A DNA stretch of 64,000 bases from Serinus canaria (GCF_022539315.1 NC_066337.1:1550001-1614000), one strand, 5' to 3'; counted from the first letter of the stretch, positions 1 through 12,058 are shown. Notes: generated from the sequence alone by a model not told the origin. Numbers and translations: made by a program.

Positions 1-702
1 GCTCCCTGCCCTCCTCTGACCTCCCCTTCCCGTTGTTTCGCTGGCTCTCGTGTCCTCACAGGTGGCATCTCCATGGGATGGACACAGCTCCTGGAGTGTG
101 AGGGATGGGCTCCAGTCCCGTGCCCAGCACGGAGTGGGGAAAGGGACAGAAGGATTTGGTGCAGCATCTTCCTCCTGGAGCAGTGAGTGGTTAATGATCT
201 GTGCTGAGGGAAGGACAAACCCTCCTCTTCAGAGGGATGCAAACACTGCCTGCTGTGCCAGGAGGAGGCTGTGCTGCAGTTATCTCCGGCAGCAGCCGCT
301 CTCCGTTTGTGGATTGTGCATTCAAGGTGTCTCCATTCACCACACAAAGCACAGCAGAACCAGCAGCCTGTGCTGCAGAGCTGCAGCTCCACATAGCAAC
401 GAGTGCTCTGCCTTCTGTGCCAGAGGGAGAGCTTGGCAGGTCACCTCTGCTGGGTCAGGGCTGCAGAAATCAGCTCAGGGAAGGGCTGCCCAGATCCTGG
501 GGGCACAACTTTTCTTTAAAAGCCACGTGGGGCTGTTGGGCAGCATAAGACAATCTTCAGTTTTGGGAGGGTAAGGAGTGAGGCTTTGAAAGTTTTGCAG
601 TCTGAGCTGCAATCTCACCTTGGCTCTTCTGTTCTGAAGGTTTGGGATCTTATTTGAAGGCACTAATGGTAGGGACTAATGGAAAGCTCTGTTCTTTTGT
701 TC
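1..702. other. Intronic DNA, nothing specific recognised
   Basis: Moderately GC-rich unique sequence. Overlapping open frames in several phases have no recognisable protein similarity. No repeat family was identified. Confidence 0.6.
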
Positions 703-1092
703 AGAGATTCCAAAACGTTAAGGGTTGGAAGGGACCTTAAAAATCATCTGGTCCCAACTTTGCCCTGCCATATTCAGGGAGACTTCCCACTAGACTTGGG
801 TGCTCTTATCCAACCTGGCCTTGGACACATCTTGATATAGGGCATCCACAGCTCCCTGAACAACCTGTGCCAGTATCCCTCCACCCTCACAGTGAAGGAT
901 TTCCTCCTGATATCTGGTCTAAATTTCCATTTGTACCCATTCCTTCTTGACTGAGTCCCTCTCCAGCTTCCCTGTGGCTCCTTCAGATACTGGAAAGTGC
1001 TGTAAGGTCTCCACACAATCCAGTCTTCTCCAGGAAGGCACTCTCATCCTCTTGTCAAGTTCATGGCCTCCTCTGGCCTTGCTCCAACAACA
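703..1092 (-). mobile_element. CR1 LINE 3' fragment
   Basis: Read on the plus strand it begins with the reverse complement of the CR1 tail region (GGGTTGGAAGGGACCTTAAA). It continues through the AACCTGTGCCAG and CCTCACAGTGAAGGATTTCCTCC blocks to GGCCTCCTCTGGCCTTGCTCC. It is 5'-truncated and moderately diverged. Confidence 0.85.
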
Positions 1093-1270
1093 AGTTGTCA
1101 GGGGAAGGGGGAAAGATGGAATTCATCCACATACCTCAGATATGGGACAGGGGTGAGTTGGCCCAGAGAGACAGGGACAGTGGTGGCCTAAATGCAAGTA
1201 GAGCCACCAGCCTGCTCTGTTTGGTGTGATTCCTGCATCCATGCAACCCTCAAAGACTCCAGCTTCAAGG

Positions 1271-1342
1271 GATCACAGAGCCATGGAGTCATTCAATGTT
1301 TGGGTTGGAAGGAACCTCCAGGATCACCCAATTCCAGCCTCT
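1271..1342 (-). mobile_element. Short CR1 3' tail remnant
   Basis: Only the extreme 3' end is kept (GATCACAGAGCCATGG, then TTTGGGTTGGAAGGAACCT). The rest of the element is lost or unrecognisable. Confidence 0.6.
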
Positions 1343-1389
1343 GGAAAGTTGATTCTGACCAGTCCCTGCCTGCCTGCAGAGCTGGGCAG

Positions 1390-1425
1390 CTGCTCGTGTT
1401 CCTGCTCGTGTTCTTGCTCATGTTC
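1390..1425 (+). repeat. 12-bp tandem repeat, 3 copies
   Basis: Three consecutive copies of CTGCTCGTGTTC, the third with two substitutions. It is a small array in intronic DNA. Confidence 0.8.
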
Positions 1426-1571
1426 CCAACTCTGGCTTCACATCATGACCTGCGAGCAGCTCTGCGTGGGGGTTTGTCCTGAGCTCCAGGGTGTCTCCAG
1501 GCTGCAGCAAGGTTTTGGTGCTGCCAGAAATGGGGAGAGAATTGTGTGTGCATATGAAAGTTGGGTTTATG

Positions 1572-2200
1572 GCTTGTAATTATCTCATACCCATCCTTAG
1601 AATAATTATTGCTCCTCCATTATTAATAACTGGAATTCCAGTCCTTGTCATAGATTACAAAATGGAGAGGAAGCTCAACCCAGAGTTTGCATAATGTACC
1701 TTGGCCTAAATTGAATAATTGGAAAAATGGTGAAAATTGTTCCTTTTTCCCCCATTCCTTGGTGCTGGAATTAGTGAGATATTAGTGCAATTAGCCAGTG
1801 CTTCCATTTGAGGCTGCAATCATTTGGTTTGTAATTTAGAATAAATGTAAAAGCCCACTTATCCTTCCAAACGGATTATTTGTCCTGTTTAAAAGTATCT
1901 AATGGGGTGGCTGTCATCTAAGCAAGATACATTTGACCCATTTCAATTTGTTTCCCTTTTAATCTGCTATCTATTTTCCTGGATCTTTTTTAATAAAAAC
2001 ATAAAGAAGAAGCAGGCAAGAGAGACCAAAGAGGGAGAGAATAGAGGTGTTATAGATCTGGAGTTTATCATAAGCCAAAGTAACTTGAAATCAAGGCTGT
2101 TAAACTGCAGAAAGCAATAAAAAGAAAACACCATTTGGAATCGTTTAAAGGGCCGAGTGCCTTGTCAATGAAAGGTTGCTCTATTTGACTGCTTCTTAAT
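1572..2200. other. AT-rich unique intronic block, candidate conserved noncoding DNA
   Basis: AT-rich, non-repetitive sequence between CR1 copies, with many TAATTA/ATAATTATT-type homeodomain-like cores near 1576-1630 and around 1700-1850. There is no coding signal. Its composition and lack of repeats resemble conserved noncoding elements, but conservation cannot be judged from one sequence. Confidence 0.3.
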
Positions 2201-2492
2201 AGCTTCTCTGAGGCAATCTGCAGCTCCTGCAGGAGCGAGGGCTGCAGCTCCTTCTGCAGCAGAGCTGCTGTGGGGCAGAGCTGCGGTCCCTGGGGAGCTG
2301 GGCAGCAGTGCTGAGGTAGGGAAACACAGCACCAAGGAGGACAAAGAGGAAAGGAGATGGATCTAAACACCAGACTGGGTTCAAGTTTTAAAACATGTCA
2401 CAAATATTGAAATCCTGGAAAATGTGGTGGGCACAGAGCATGGATGTGTTGCTGCTTGTAGGGCTGTGGGGAGATGTGTGCCCAGTTCAGGC

Positions 2493-2980
2493 TCAGAATC
2501 ACAGAGTCATGGAATGGTTTATCTTGGAAGGGACTTAATGCTCATCTCATTCCACCCCTGCTGGGGGCCTGGACACTTCCACTGTCCCAGGCTGCTCCCC
2601 GCCCTGCCAAGCCTGGCCTTGGGCACTGCCAGGGATCCAGGGGCAGCCACAGCTGCTCTGGGCACCCTGTGCCAGGGCCTGCCCACCCTCCCAGGAAACA
2701 ATTCCTAATTCCCAATATCCCATCCATCCCTGCCCTCTGGCAGTGGGAGCCATTCCCTGTGTCCTGACCCTCCATCCCTTGTCCCCAGTCCCTCTCCAGC
2801 TCTCCTGGAGCCCCTTCAGGCCCTGCCAGGGGCTCTGAGCTCTGCCTGGAGCCTTCTCCTCTCCAGGTGAGCACCCCCAGCTCTCCCAGCCTGGCTCCAG
2901 AGCAGAGGGGCTCCAGCCCTGGAGCAGCTCTGGGGCCTCTCTGGACTCACTCCAGCAGCTCTATGTCCCTCTGATGTCCC
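2493..2980 (-). mobile_element. CR1 LINE 3' fragment, long and well preserved
   Basis: It starts with TCAGAATCACAGAGTCATGG and runs through TCCAGGGGCAGCCACAGCTG, the TCCAGCTCTCCTGGAGCC block and TCTCCTCTCCAGGTGAGCAC, to CTCTGGACTCACTCCAGCAG. It belongs to the same subfamily as the copies at 9623, 19900, 23409 and 62646, which share long near-identical stretches. Long open frames here are CR1 3'-region artefacts. Confidence 0.92.
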
Positions 2981-3833
2981 ACTCCTCATCATCCATCCCA
3001 CCACACCCTTCCATTTCTCCAGTGGAGAACAGAGGGACTCACAATATTTTTTTCTCCCATCCTTTCTACAACGATCTGAGTTGCAGCTCGTGTCTCTGTC
3101 AGGCCCCGTGTTACTGCCTGGAGAGAAACCAGCTGGGCTCTGGGATGGAGTCCCTGCTCTTTTGGGGGAAAATGGCTTGTTCAGAGAGGCTGGCTGTGCC
3201 TCTGCTCCAAATGTCTCTCTGCTTGACCGCCTCTTCTGCTCCCTGCCATAGTTCAAACTGGGTTCAGTGAACCCTTCCTGCCAGGAAAACCTCTGATTAG
3301 AGCATGGCACTGAGGCACAGTGGCATATTTGTGCCACCCATTAACAGCCCAGCAAGGCAGTTGCTGCCTCAGAATTACTTGGATTTATGGGAACACTTAA
3401 TCTGGATCTTGCAAGTGACTTTTACATCTGCAGCAGCACAGGCTGAGCATGAATCTTCCTGAGCCTCAAGGATAAATAGAAGCTAGTCCTCTTATCCCTG
3501 TAAAACCTGACCTTTCTCCTCTAGCAGATGCCAACAACCTCAGTGCTGCTGTAGAAGGTCAAACTGCTCTTGGTTCTCTGGCCTGACAGTGGACAGGGTC
3601 TGTCCTTTGGGAGCAGACCTGTGATGTGTCACTTGGTTTAGTTCAAACAGTGCTGGCTCTGCTCAGCCAATACAGCAGAGCTCAACAGCCCAGAAACAGG
3701 TCCAACAGCACCCCAGCATCTTCCCACAGCTTTGCCCTCTGGGCTTTGCACAGTCTGCACCCTGGAAATGGGATTTCTGCCAAGCTGTCCTGCAAGCTGC
3801 AGGAACCCTGGCACAAAGGGGTGCAGTGGTGGT
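2981..3833. other. Intronic DNA, nothing specific recognised
   Basis: Unique sequence between a CR1 copy and the solo LTR. No repeat or exon was recognised. Confidence 0.5.
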
Positions 3834-4259
3834 GGCTCTGTTATCAGCTGATCTGTCACTGTCATATTTTCTGAAAAATCCCTTTGCCAGGATTTCTTCT
3901 CCTGGGAAGATGAGAAGCCTCAGCTTCTCCTGTGTTTGCTGCTCTGGAATGTGGTCTGGAAGTTGTTTATCCAAACACGTGAATTGTTTTTTCTTAATGG
4001 CCAATCACAGCCAGCTGTGTCAGACTCTCTGAGTCAGTCATGGGTTTTTATTATTCATTCTTTTTAAGCCTTCTGATGTACTCTTTCTCTTTCTAAAGTA
4101 TAGTTTAGTATAGTATTTTTAATATAATATCATGAAATAATAAATCAGCCTTCTGAGAACATGGAGTCAAATTATCATCTTTTCCCTCATCCTGGTGACC
4201 TCACAAACACCACACTGATCTCCAGGGATGGAGGCTCTGTTATCAGCTGATCTCCAGGC
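3834..4259. repeat. 26-bp direct repeat interrupted by a solo LTR
   Basis: The block GGCTCTGTTATCAGCTGATC starts at 3834 and again at 4233. After removing the LTR and one target-site copy, the two 26-bp copies sit at a 32-bp period. A local tandem duplication therefore existed first, and the LTR then landed in its first copy. Confidence 0.85.
3854..4214 (+). mobile_element. Solo endogenous-retrovirus LTR (361 bp)
   Basis: It begins TGTCACTGTCATATTTTC and ends AAACACCACA. It is flanked by the perfect 6-bp direct repeat CTGATC at 3848-3853 and 4215-4220. A poly(A)-signal-like AATAAA sits at about 4138. It has typical TG...CA ends. No internal retroviral genes are present, so it is a solo LTR left by recombination. 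A 6-bp duplication suits ERVK-like integration. The family is inferred from resemblance to songbird LTRs. Confidence 0.85.
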
Positions 4260-5194
4260 TCCCCCAGGGCTGTCATGGGAACTTTGCATTGCTCACGCTG
4301 CTGTCACTCCCAGTGAAGGTGCCACCAGCTCTACCAGCCCTGTGATGGGGGTGCTCCCTCACCCAGTGCTGTCACTCAGCAATTGATTAGGGCCAGCAGC
4401 TCCGGGTGAGCTGCACTGAGCCTTTGTTCTTTATCTGACAAAGGCATTGGGAAGGAAGAGAAGAGTGGATAGAGTCTTCTCAAGCAGTTGTTAAGGACAC
4501 GTTGTTATCTCAGAGGTCTCATTGATATTTCCAAGATGTTTTGTGTGTCTGGGAGCTGAACAAGGCAGGGATGTAAGTGAAACCTGAGGAAAACCAGCGT
4601 AGGAGCTGCCTGTGTCTGGTGTCAGGGGGAAACCGTGCCTGGGTTGGGTGAGCTGGAAAACTGGGAAAGGCAGGACCTGTGTGGCCATGAGCTGAGTCCT
4701 GGCTGGTGCAGCACGCACATTCCCAAGGATGCTGCCAAGGGAATGCATTCCCGTGTTACCTGCTGTTTGTTGTCCCCAGCTCCCTGCTGCTCTCTGCTCC
4801 TTTGGAGAGGGGGAGCAGAGCTCCATGCGTGATGTTCCAGTCATCTACAGCAGCTGTAGAGCGGCTGAACAACTCTGCTGGTCATAAATCTGATCAAAGC
4901 TCGGGAGCTTTACGGTAACAGTGTTGTTGGAGCAGTTAATGGTTGAAGGGTATCATTTCATCTATTGATTTGAGCAGCAGTCCCCTGTGGAAAGCTATTG
5001 CTGCGTGGTCTTAAATAAATGACTACTATCCTTCCTCACTCCCTGAGTAGCAGCATCAGACATTTCAGGAGCTGCTTCTCTCACTGCTCAGCCTGCAGGT
5101 GTGTACAGCAGAACCTGGATCCTGTGGGATCTGTGCATTTCTCCCTTGCAGGGACTGCCTTTGGGAGGGCCCACTATAAACATTTCAGAAGTCT
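4260..5194. other. Intronic DNA, nothing specific recognised
   Basis: Unique sequence. The short open frames have no recognisable similarity. Confidence 0.5.
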
Positions 5195-5483
5195 TAGGCT
5201 GGAGAGGCTGTTCACAAGAGCAGGTAGTGGTGGGACAAGAGGAAATTGCCTAAAGCTGAAGGAGGACAGGATTAGATGGGATACTAGGAGGAAATTCTTC
5301 CCTGTGAGGGTGCTGGCACAGGCTACCCAGAGAAGCTGTGGCTGCCCCATCCCTGGAAGTGTTCCAGGCCAAGTAGGACAGGACTTGGACCAGCCTGGGA
5401 TAGTGGAAGGTGTCTCTGCCCATGGCAGGGGGTGGAACAGAATGGGTTTTAAGGTCGCTCCCAACCAAACCATTCTGGGATTT
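5195..5483 (+). mobile_element. CR1 LINE 3' fragment
   Basis: Forward-oriented. It includes AGGAGGAAATTCTTCCCTGTG, CCAGAGAAGCTGTGGCTGCC and CATGGCAGGGGGTGGAAC, and ends near ACCAAACCATTCTGGGATTT. The 5' part is lost. Confidence 0.88.
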
Positions 5484-6008
5484 GATTATTTACATACATG
5501 GATCAATATCTAGGGTGGGATATAGATTATTTCAGCCCCTTGAATTCCATTGCCCTTGCCACGCTCCTTTAGATCCTTTCTGGCACTGACATGGGATGTG
5601 CACCTGAGGAACATGGCAAGTTGTTGGTAAAAGCTTGTCCTCTGAACTGCACCTGGAAGCAGGCAGAGATAAGGTTATGGACCTCACCTTGCCACAGCTG
5701 CCTGGCCATCTTTGGGTGCTGTGGGCTTTGGGCCAGTTTATTTTTAATCAGGAGATGGGGGACATGAATGACAGGAGGTCCGAGGCTTCTGACTGGAGAT
5801 GGCAGCTCTGGCTTTCCTACCTCCACACTGCTCCAGGCTGAGTTTCCCTTGGAGCTATATCTGCTGCTAGTTTTCCCCTCTCTGCAGAGCTGCTGCTGCA
5901 GCCTGGGGTCTGTCATTTAGCTTTCCTCCCTCGTGTCCCTGATGGGGACCCTGCCAGAGAGGCTGCTGGCAGCAGTGTGATCAGTGACCCCAGTCACGCA
6001 GCTGACAC

Positions 6009-6090
6009 ACAATCATGGAACTGTTTAGACTGGAAAAGACCTCAAAGGTCTGAGTCCAACCAACAACCCAGCCCTGCCAGGCCACCACTA
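6009..6090 (-). mobile_element. Short diverged CR1 tail remnant
   Basis: It reads CAATCATGGAACTGTTTAGA, CTGGAAAAGACCTCAAAGG, then GTCCAACCAACAACCCAGCC. This is a recognisable but diverged reverse CR1 3' end. Confidence 0.6.
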
Positions 6091-7487
6091 AAGGATGTGG
6101 TGACAACCAGAGCAGAGCCTGGATGGGCAGATCTGGCTCTGCCATTGAGTCAGTTGCTGATGATGCTGTAAATCCCCCTGACATGGACACGATAGCCTGG
6201 CTGTGTGGAAGTCTCCAGCTCTCAAGCCTTTGCTTTCAAGAAAACATTCCAGATTTTGGTCAGAAAGGGGGCAAGATTGTGACAGCACATCTCTACCCAA
6301 GGCTGGAGAAAGGGAGAGCATCATTTCTGCTATTTTGGGGGCACTTGTGGGGCACAGACATGGCTGCAAGGAGATACCAGGAATGTTCCTGCCCGCTCTG
6401 GATCCCCAACCTCCCTCTCCTGGAGGCAGCCACGTGCTTTCTGCAGGCAGAGATGGTTTGCTGATGCCCAGACTGGAGCAATGAAGCAGTACCAAGCTCC
6501 TGTCACTTAGAATATCAATTAAAACCACTGCAGCCTTGTAAGCCCCACCCTGAGACACACTCAGGATCAACAAACAGCCAGGCCTGCCATTGAAATGGCT
6601 CTTGAACCAGCACAAGGCAATCTGCTGTGCAATTGTGAGCAGAAACTGGAGGCTGGAGCACTTCCAGCCCAACAGGCTGTGGGTGGGAGCTAAGACTGGT
6701 GTGAAGATGAAACCCTCTGGTGTCCTGGGCACTGGGGAGCTGGTGGCTTTGCAGTGCTTGGAAAAGGCTTAAATAACTCATTTGGAAGCTCCATCCCCAG
6801 GGTTTCCCTGTGTGCCACATAACACCATCCCTGCAGTCCCAACCCACAGCATGAAGCTCCTCTCTTACAGGAGCAGTGTGAGGCAGCTCTGTTTCACTGC
6901 TGTAATGACAAAATGGGATGAAATTGTGTGTTTCAGGCCAGCAGAATGATCCTGCTTCCATTCCTCAGTGAAGTGGGACTGTGTTGGATTTGACTGAAAG
7001 TCATTGCCAAGCATCCAGCAATGCACACAGCTGTGTTTGAGCTGACTTGGTTTAAACCCTTCTAAAAATCCTTTCTTATTATAAGAAAATTGGGAAATCT
7101 GGTTGTGAAGTAACCAGCTGAATGCTGCAAGTCCTGCTTTTCTTGTTTGCCCCAGATTATTTGCTGTATCTGGCCAAACCCTCCCACCTGTGTTCACTCA
7201 GTGTGATTGAAGCCTTCAGGTTGAGGCTGATGAAGGTGGAAGGAGGGAGAATGGTCAAAAACCTGCAGGATGTGTAGGGATGGCGTGTGAGGGGGAGAGT
7301 GAAGGGAATCCCCAGGGCCAGGCAGCCAGTGCAAGGATTATTTAGCACCCAAGGCTGCCACAATGAACCTTCAGAGGGCAAAGAACATCAGCCACAAACC
7401 TTCCCAGTTCCCTCCAGTGCAGCACCAGTCTCAGTCAGTATCTCTGTGCCCTTTTACACCCTTTATTTGCTCCCATGGGTATTTACT
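6091..7487. other. Intronic DNA, nothing specific recognised
   Basis: Unique, mildly GC-rich sequence without a recognised repeat or exon. Several overlapping frames on both strands stay open by composition only. Confidence 0.5.
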
Positions 7488-7740
7488 CCTCTATAAATGT
7501 ATTAATGGAGCTAATCTTAAAGCATATCCAGATATATAACTTGAGATGGGTTTTGTTTTTCCTCTTTAACAAAGATGAAGCTTTTATATAGACGGGAAAA
7601 GAGAAGGGAAGTGAAATGTTCAGTGACTAATGATCCTCATCAATATTCATGAGAGTCAGTAGCATTCAGAGATTTAAAATAAAAGAAGAAAGAGAAAAGG
7701 CATTGACTCCTTTAGAAGCTAAATGAAATATTTAGGCTGA
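7488..7740. other. AT-rich block, candidate conserved noncoding element
   Basis: A repeat-free AT-rich island with CATATCCAGATATATAAC, AGCTTTTATATAGACGGG, a Pit/Oct-like ATATTCATGAG and TAATGATCC. The flanks are GC-richer. It looks like regulatory DNA by composition only. Confidence 0.3.
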
Positions 7741-9622
7741 CCTGGAGATAAGTGTGCTGGGTCGTTGTTGCAATCAGCTCAGACCAGTGTTCAATCCTGG
7801 AGCTTTCAAAGGGGAAGCCGAGCTGCCCGTGGATTTTTCTGGAGACAGAAAACGACTGGGTGGGCTCACCTTCAGCTGGGGGTCAAATCCCTGCTGGGCC
7901 AGGTGCTGTGGCACCTCCCAAACAGGGAGGGAACGATCTCTGCCCCAGGAGCCTGTTCCCAGCCAGCCAGAGCTGGGGTATGGAATTGCATCCAGGGGTT
8001 TGTCCAAGCCAGGCTGGGATCAGGGGTGGCCTGTCCCAGGTGAGTCCCAGCTCACACCATCCACCAAAGGGCTCCTGTCCCAGCCACTCCCTGTAGTGAG
8101 ACTGCTCTTTGGGACAGGGGACAGCCTGAAGTGGTGGCTTGGAGGGTGCAGTGGACATTGATGGATCTAAAGCAGCTGCAGGGCCCAACTGCCTGGTGAG
8201 AATATCCTTCCTCCAAGCTGCAAACAGCTGTAGATACTGGGGAGCTGATTTGCTGTTGTGGGAGGGGTCCCCTTATCTGTTGTTCTTATTTGCTTCCTTC
8301 TTGCCCATCCCTGCCCCCAGAAAATCATCCCAAGTGTACCTAACTTGGAGGTGAAGTTTTAAACCCCTCAAGATACTTGTAAATAGATGGGGGAAACTTA
8401 ATCCTTCCCTATCTCATCTTTTGTCAGCTGGGTGGGAGGAGAAGGAAAACTTCTGCAGAGGAGTAGCTGAAATATAGGTTTGTGAGGATGTAGCTCTGGA
8501 TGTGCAGCAGTGATGAGAGAGACAGAGAGAATACCAGGATTCTGCAGAGAGAGCACTCCAGGCCAGGAATAAAGGCTTCCCCCAGCTTCTATATGCCTCC
8601 TCTTCTAAATCCTTTTCCTTTCTGCTTCTGCAAGTTGCCCTTGTCTCCCTCTGCTTCTGAGGCTGCTCCTTTTCATTTTGAGCCACCCTTCCCTCCTGTG
8701 AGTGACAGCTGTCCCACCCCTGCCAGGTCCTTTGCCCTTGAGACCATCTTTGATCTGTGCCCTGATAGAAGGGCCGAGTATTGACTTTGGCTGCAGCTTC
8801 ATTAAGAGGCAGCCTCATTTGTCAACTTGTTTGTTTCCAGAGCTGCTTGGGAGGTGGCAGAGCTCGCATCCCCTCCAAGCTGAGCGCGGCCAGAGTCTGG
8901 AATTAACTCCCTTTTCAAGGGTTTCCATCAAGGGCATTGCAGGTGGCCCTGCACAGGTCTCTCCTCCTCATTAATCGATGTCACCGAGGTTTTAAGCAAG
9001 GTTAGATCCAGTGGGAGTGTGGATGGGAGACCTGCCCAGGCTCTGGGGGCTGCAGGGACCCAGGGACAGGTGTGTCAGTTAATCCAAGGCGCTCCCAGCT
9101 GGAAAAGAGGTCTGCTCGTAGGGAAATCAGAGCTGGGGGCTGGGATGAGCTCTCAGTGGTGGGATCCTTGCAGGGGGTTCTCTAGCTTGGGCTGTGTAAG
9201 GATCATGAGTAATGAAGATGAATTTCTCTTGTCAGTTGTCATCAGGTAGCTCATCTGCCAATAACAGCCTCTGGTTCCCATCCAGGTGCTCAGGGGGGTG
9301 AAGTGAGAGAGCAGCCCAGGCTTTCCTGCACTCCTGGTGCTCACTGAATAAGGCACTGACCAGTGTCTGCTTGTAGGGTTTGCCCTCTGCAGGGGTCACC
9401 TCCCTGCCCTGCAGGTGCCCAGGGCAGGGACCTCAGCAGGTGCCAGGTACAGAGATGCCAGTGGTGGGTGTCCCTCATGGGCTGCTCCTTGGAGGGTCTG
9501 GGGGAAACAATCTTGCCCTGCAATCACATGAAGCTGAAGCTCTAAACATTGGCACTCTCAGGGTAGTTCAGGGGTTTGGAGTGGCTTCGCACAACAGCCC
9601 TGGGAAAGAGAGACTCATGGCT
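7741..9622. other. Intronic DNA, nothing specific recognised
   Basis: Unique GC-richer DNA. A short AT-rich segment near 8900-9000 with TTAATCGATG could be regulatory. There is no repeat or exon. Confidence 0.45.
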
Positions 9623-10135
9623 ATCCCAGAATCAAAGAATTATGGAATGGTTTGGGTTGGAAGGGGCCTGAAAGACCATCTTGTTCCAACCCCCTGCCAT
9701 GAACAGGGACACTTTCCACTCTCAGGCTGCTCCAAGCCCTGCTCAGCCTGGCTTTCAACACTTCTAGGGATCCAGGGGCAGCCACAGCTGCTCTGGGCAC
9801 CCTGTGCCAGGCCTGCCCACCCTCCGAGGGAACAATTCCTTCCCAATATCCCACCCATCCCTGCCCTCTGGCAGTGTGGAGCCATTCCCTGTGTCCTGTC
9901 CCTCCTTCCCTTGTCCCAAGTCCCTGTCCAGCTCTCCTGGCAGGGGCTCTGAGCTCTCCCTGGAGCCTTCTCCTCTCCAGGTGAGCACCCCCAGCTCTCC
10001 CAGCCTGGCTCCAGAGCATCTCCATGGCCTCCTCTGGCCTCACTGCAGTTGGTTCATGTCCTCTTTCCAATGATGAAGACCCCCAGCTGGAGGCAGCATT
10101 GCAGGTGGGGTCTCATCTGAGCAGGGCAGAACCCC
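9623..10135 (-). mobile_element. CR1 LINE 3' fragment, long
   Basis: It begins TCCCAGAATCAAAGAATTATGG, continues through GGTTTGGGTTGGAAGGGGCC and the AGGGATCCAGGGGCAGCCAC block, and ends near TGGGGTCTCATCTGAGCAGG. It is the same subfamily as the copy at 2493-2980, with a short internal deletion around the CCTGGCAGGGGCTC segment. Confidence 0.92.
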
Positions 10136-10740
10136 TTCCCTCACCCTCTGGCCATGCTGTCCATTGCTCAGGGCCAGAGCACAGGATGGAGCTTTGCTGC
10201 TGGGGCAGATGCTGCAGCACAGAGCACTTCCAGACCTTCTGACCCTGTGCAGGAGAAGCAGGTGAAGATAAAAAGCCAGACTTCACTGGGGTCCAGTTTC
10301 CTGCACACCCTAAAGTTTCACTGCCCCTGTGAGGAGGGGTCTGGTGAAGCTGTTTCCATATTCCTGGGGGGTGCAGCAGCCTGAGCAGGAGATGTGGGAG
10401 CACCAGCCCAGCCCATGTGAATGGAAACAGCTCAAAAACCAGAAGCTGCACAGCTCAGCTGTGCTGCAGGGGTTAAAGCTCTTTGAGTGCTGGGTACTTC
10501 CACACTCCTGACAGCACAGAGGGAGCTGAGGGAAAGATGTTCCTGGCTGTTGCCACGGGCATTTTGCTTCAGCGGGTCCCGAGGTGCTCAGCAGCAGTAA
10601 TTGTGCAGCTCCACGTGGGCTGCGGCGGGACTGGCACGGCAGCGCCGGGCCCTGCAGGGGGGAGCGCGGAGCAAAGCCAGGGAGAATTCTGACTGCGGTG
10701 CCAGGAATGGCCCAGGGACTCGACAGCAGGTTGTAAGAGG
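10136..10740. other. Intronic DNA with a small CpG-rich patch
   Basis: The stretch at about 10555-10680 has clustered CpG (GGGCTGCGGCGGGACTGGCA, GCGCCGGGCC, GAGCGCGGAGC). It is too short to call a CpG island with confidence. No exon was recognised. Confidence 0.4.
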
Positions 10741-11099
10741 AGAGACTGGAGGAGGTAAATTTATATAGTCTGGAGGAGGCTCAAGGGGAGACACGACCAG
10801 AGTCTATAAATACACGCAGAAATAGAAACCAAGGGAGGAAATTATTCAGAAGGAGGGAGGACAAGGAGCAGTGCCTGAAGCAAAGCAAGAAAAGTTTATT
10901 CTGGGTCTTGCATGGAGGGAGAACAGCCTTCAGCACCCAGCAACTGGCTGGGGTGGGGTCCTAGCACTCCTGCTCTGCTCCCCACCCATCTGATGCCACC
11001 CAAAGCTGGATGCTCTCCCTCCTGACACAGCTCTGCTGTTTTACGGTAGCCCCACCTCATTTCTTCCCTGCCAGCCATCTCACACCGGCGTCTGGCACC
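10741..11099. other. Intronic DNA, possible very diverged CR1-like start
   Basis: The segment 10745-10860 has the order GAGGAGGCTCAAGGGGAGAC then GTCTATAAATACACGCAG. This recalls the CR1 block with the CTATAAATACCTG motif but is otherwise unlike it. The rest is unremarkable. Confidence 0.25.
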
Positions 11100-11560
11100 C
11101 AGCATGCCTTCGAAGGTTTAATAAAACAGATTGAGATGCACTTGGGCTCGTGGCTTGACAACTGGCTCCCCTTGGACAGGAACATTTGCCTTGCTGGGTG
11201 ACAATGCTTTGAGTCCGTCGCCTTAGGCACTGTGGCTCATTGCTAGTCATCTCTCCAATGAATAATACACAGGCCTGAATATCTGTCTGCATATATCTTC
11301 CTTTTCTGTAGGATAATTTAATGTTATCATTGGGCCTCCTGCTTCAAAGATGAAGAGATTACTTCGAACCTGCAGCCTGCAACCACAGCCATTGGTTTCA
11401 AACGTCATTAAGTTTCATTATAACAAATAAACACTGCAATGACATTTATAAGTTACCAGAGAGCACAGAAACACAAATATGAAGCAGATAAACTGCATTT
11501 GATCCAAATAATTACTGCAGGCAATATCGAGCTTAGGCTGAGCTGGCAGGCGGGTGCTGG
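11100..11560. other. AT-rich unique block, candidate conserved noncoding element
   Basis: A repeat-free segment of about 460 bp with ATAATTTAATGTTATCATT, GAATAATACACAGGCCTG, CATTAAGTTTCATTATAAC and CCAAATAATTACTGCAGG. It is bounded by GC-rich DNA. Of all the intronic DNA here it looks most like a long regulatory element, purely by texture. Confidence 0.35.
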
Positions 11561-12002
11561 GTAATTTATAGGTGTCCGTAAGGCATTGTGGTGCACATTG
11601 CTCCTTCAAAATGATGATGATGGTTATGTGTCTCTCTCTGAGGCCTCAAACAGGTTATGTTCCTGCCACCTTGAAGGCAGGGAGCTTTTCCTCAAGTCAG
11701 AAATGGACGTGGCACAGGCAACTGTTACTGTTTGGGGACTTTCCTCTCACCATTCCTCAGGATTTCAGCCTGAAAAGGGACCTGCATTTGAAGTCTGCTC
11801 TGATTTAAGCTGCAAAAGAGCCTCATTTATTTATGTATGTATTTTTGTGGGTTTTTCTTAGGTTTATTTATTTTTTATTTACCACTCGGGGGTATTTATC
11901 CCCCCTGCAGATAAGTTCTCAAGAGTGAGGAATCCTTGGGGAGAGATTTCCACTGATTTACTCCAAGGGAATATAACTCTATACTGAGAGAATAATGCAA
12001 TA

Positions 12003-12058
12003 CTGGAATACACTGACTTGGAAGGGATCTACAAGGATCACCGAGTCCAACTCCTGAT
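12003..12058 (-). mobile_element. Short CR1 tail remnant
   Basis: It reads CTTGGAAGGGATCTACAAGG, then ATCACCGAGTCCAACTCC, matching the 3' terminus of some CR1 subfamilies in reverse. Only about 55 bp are preserved. Confidence 0.5.
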
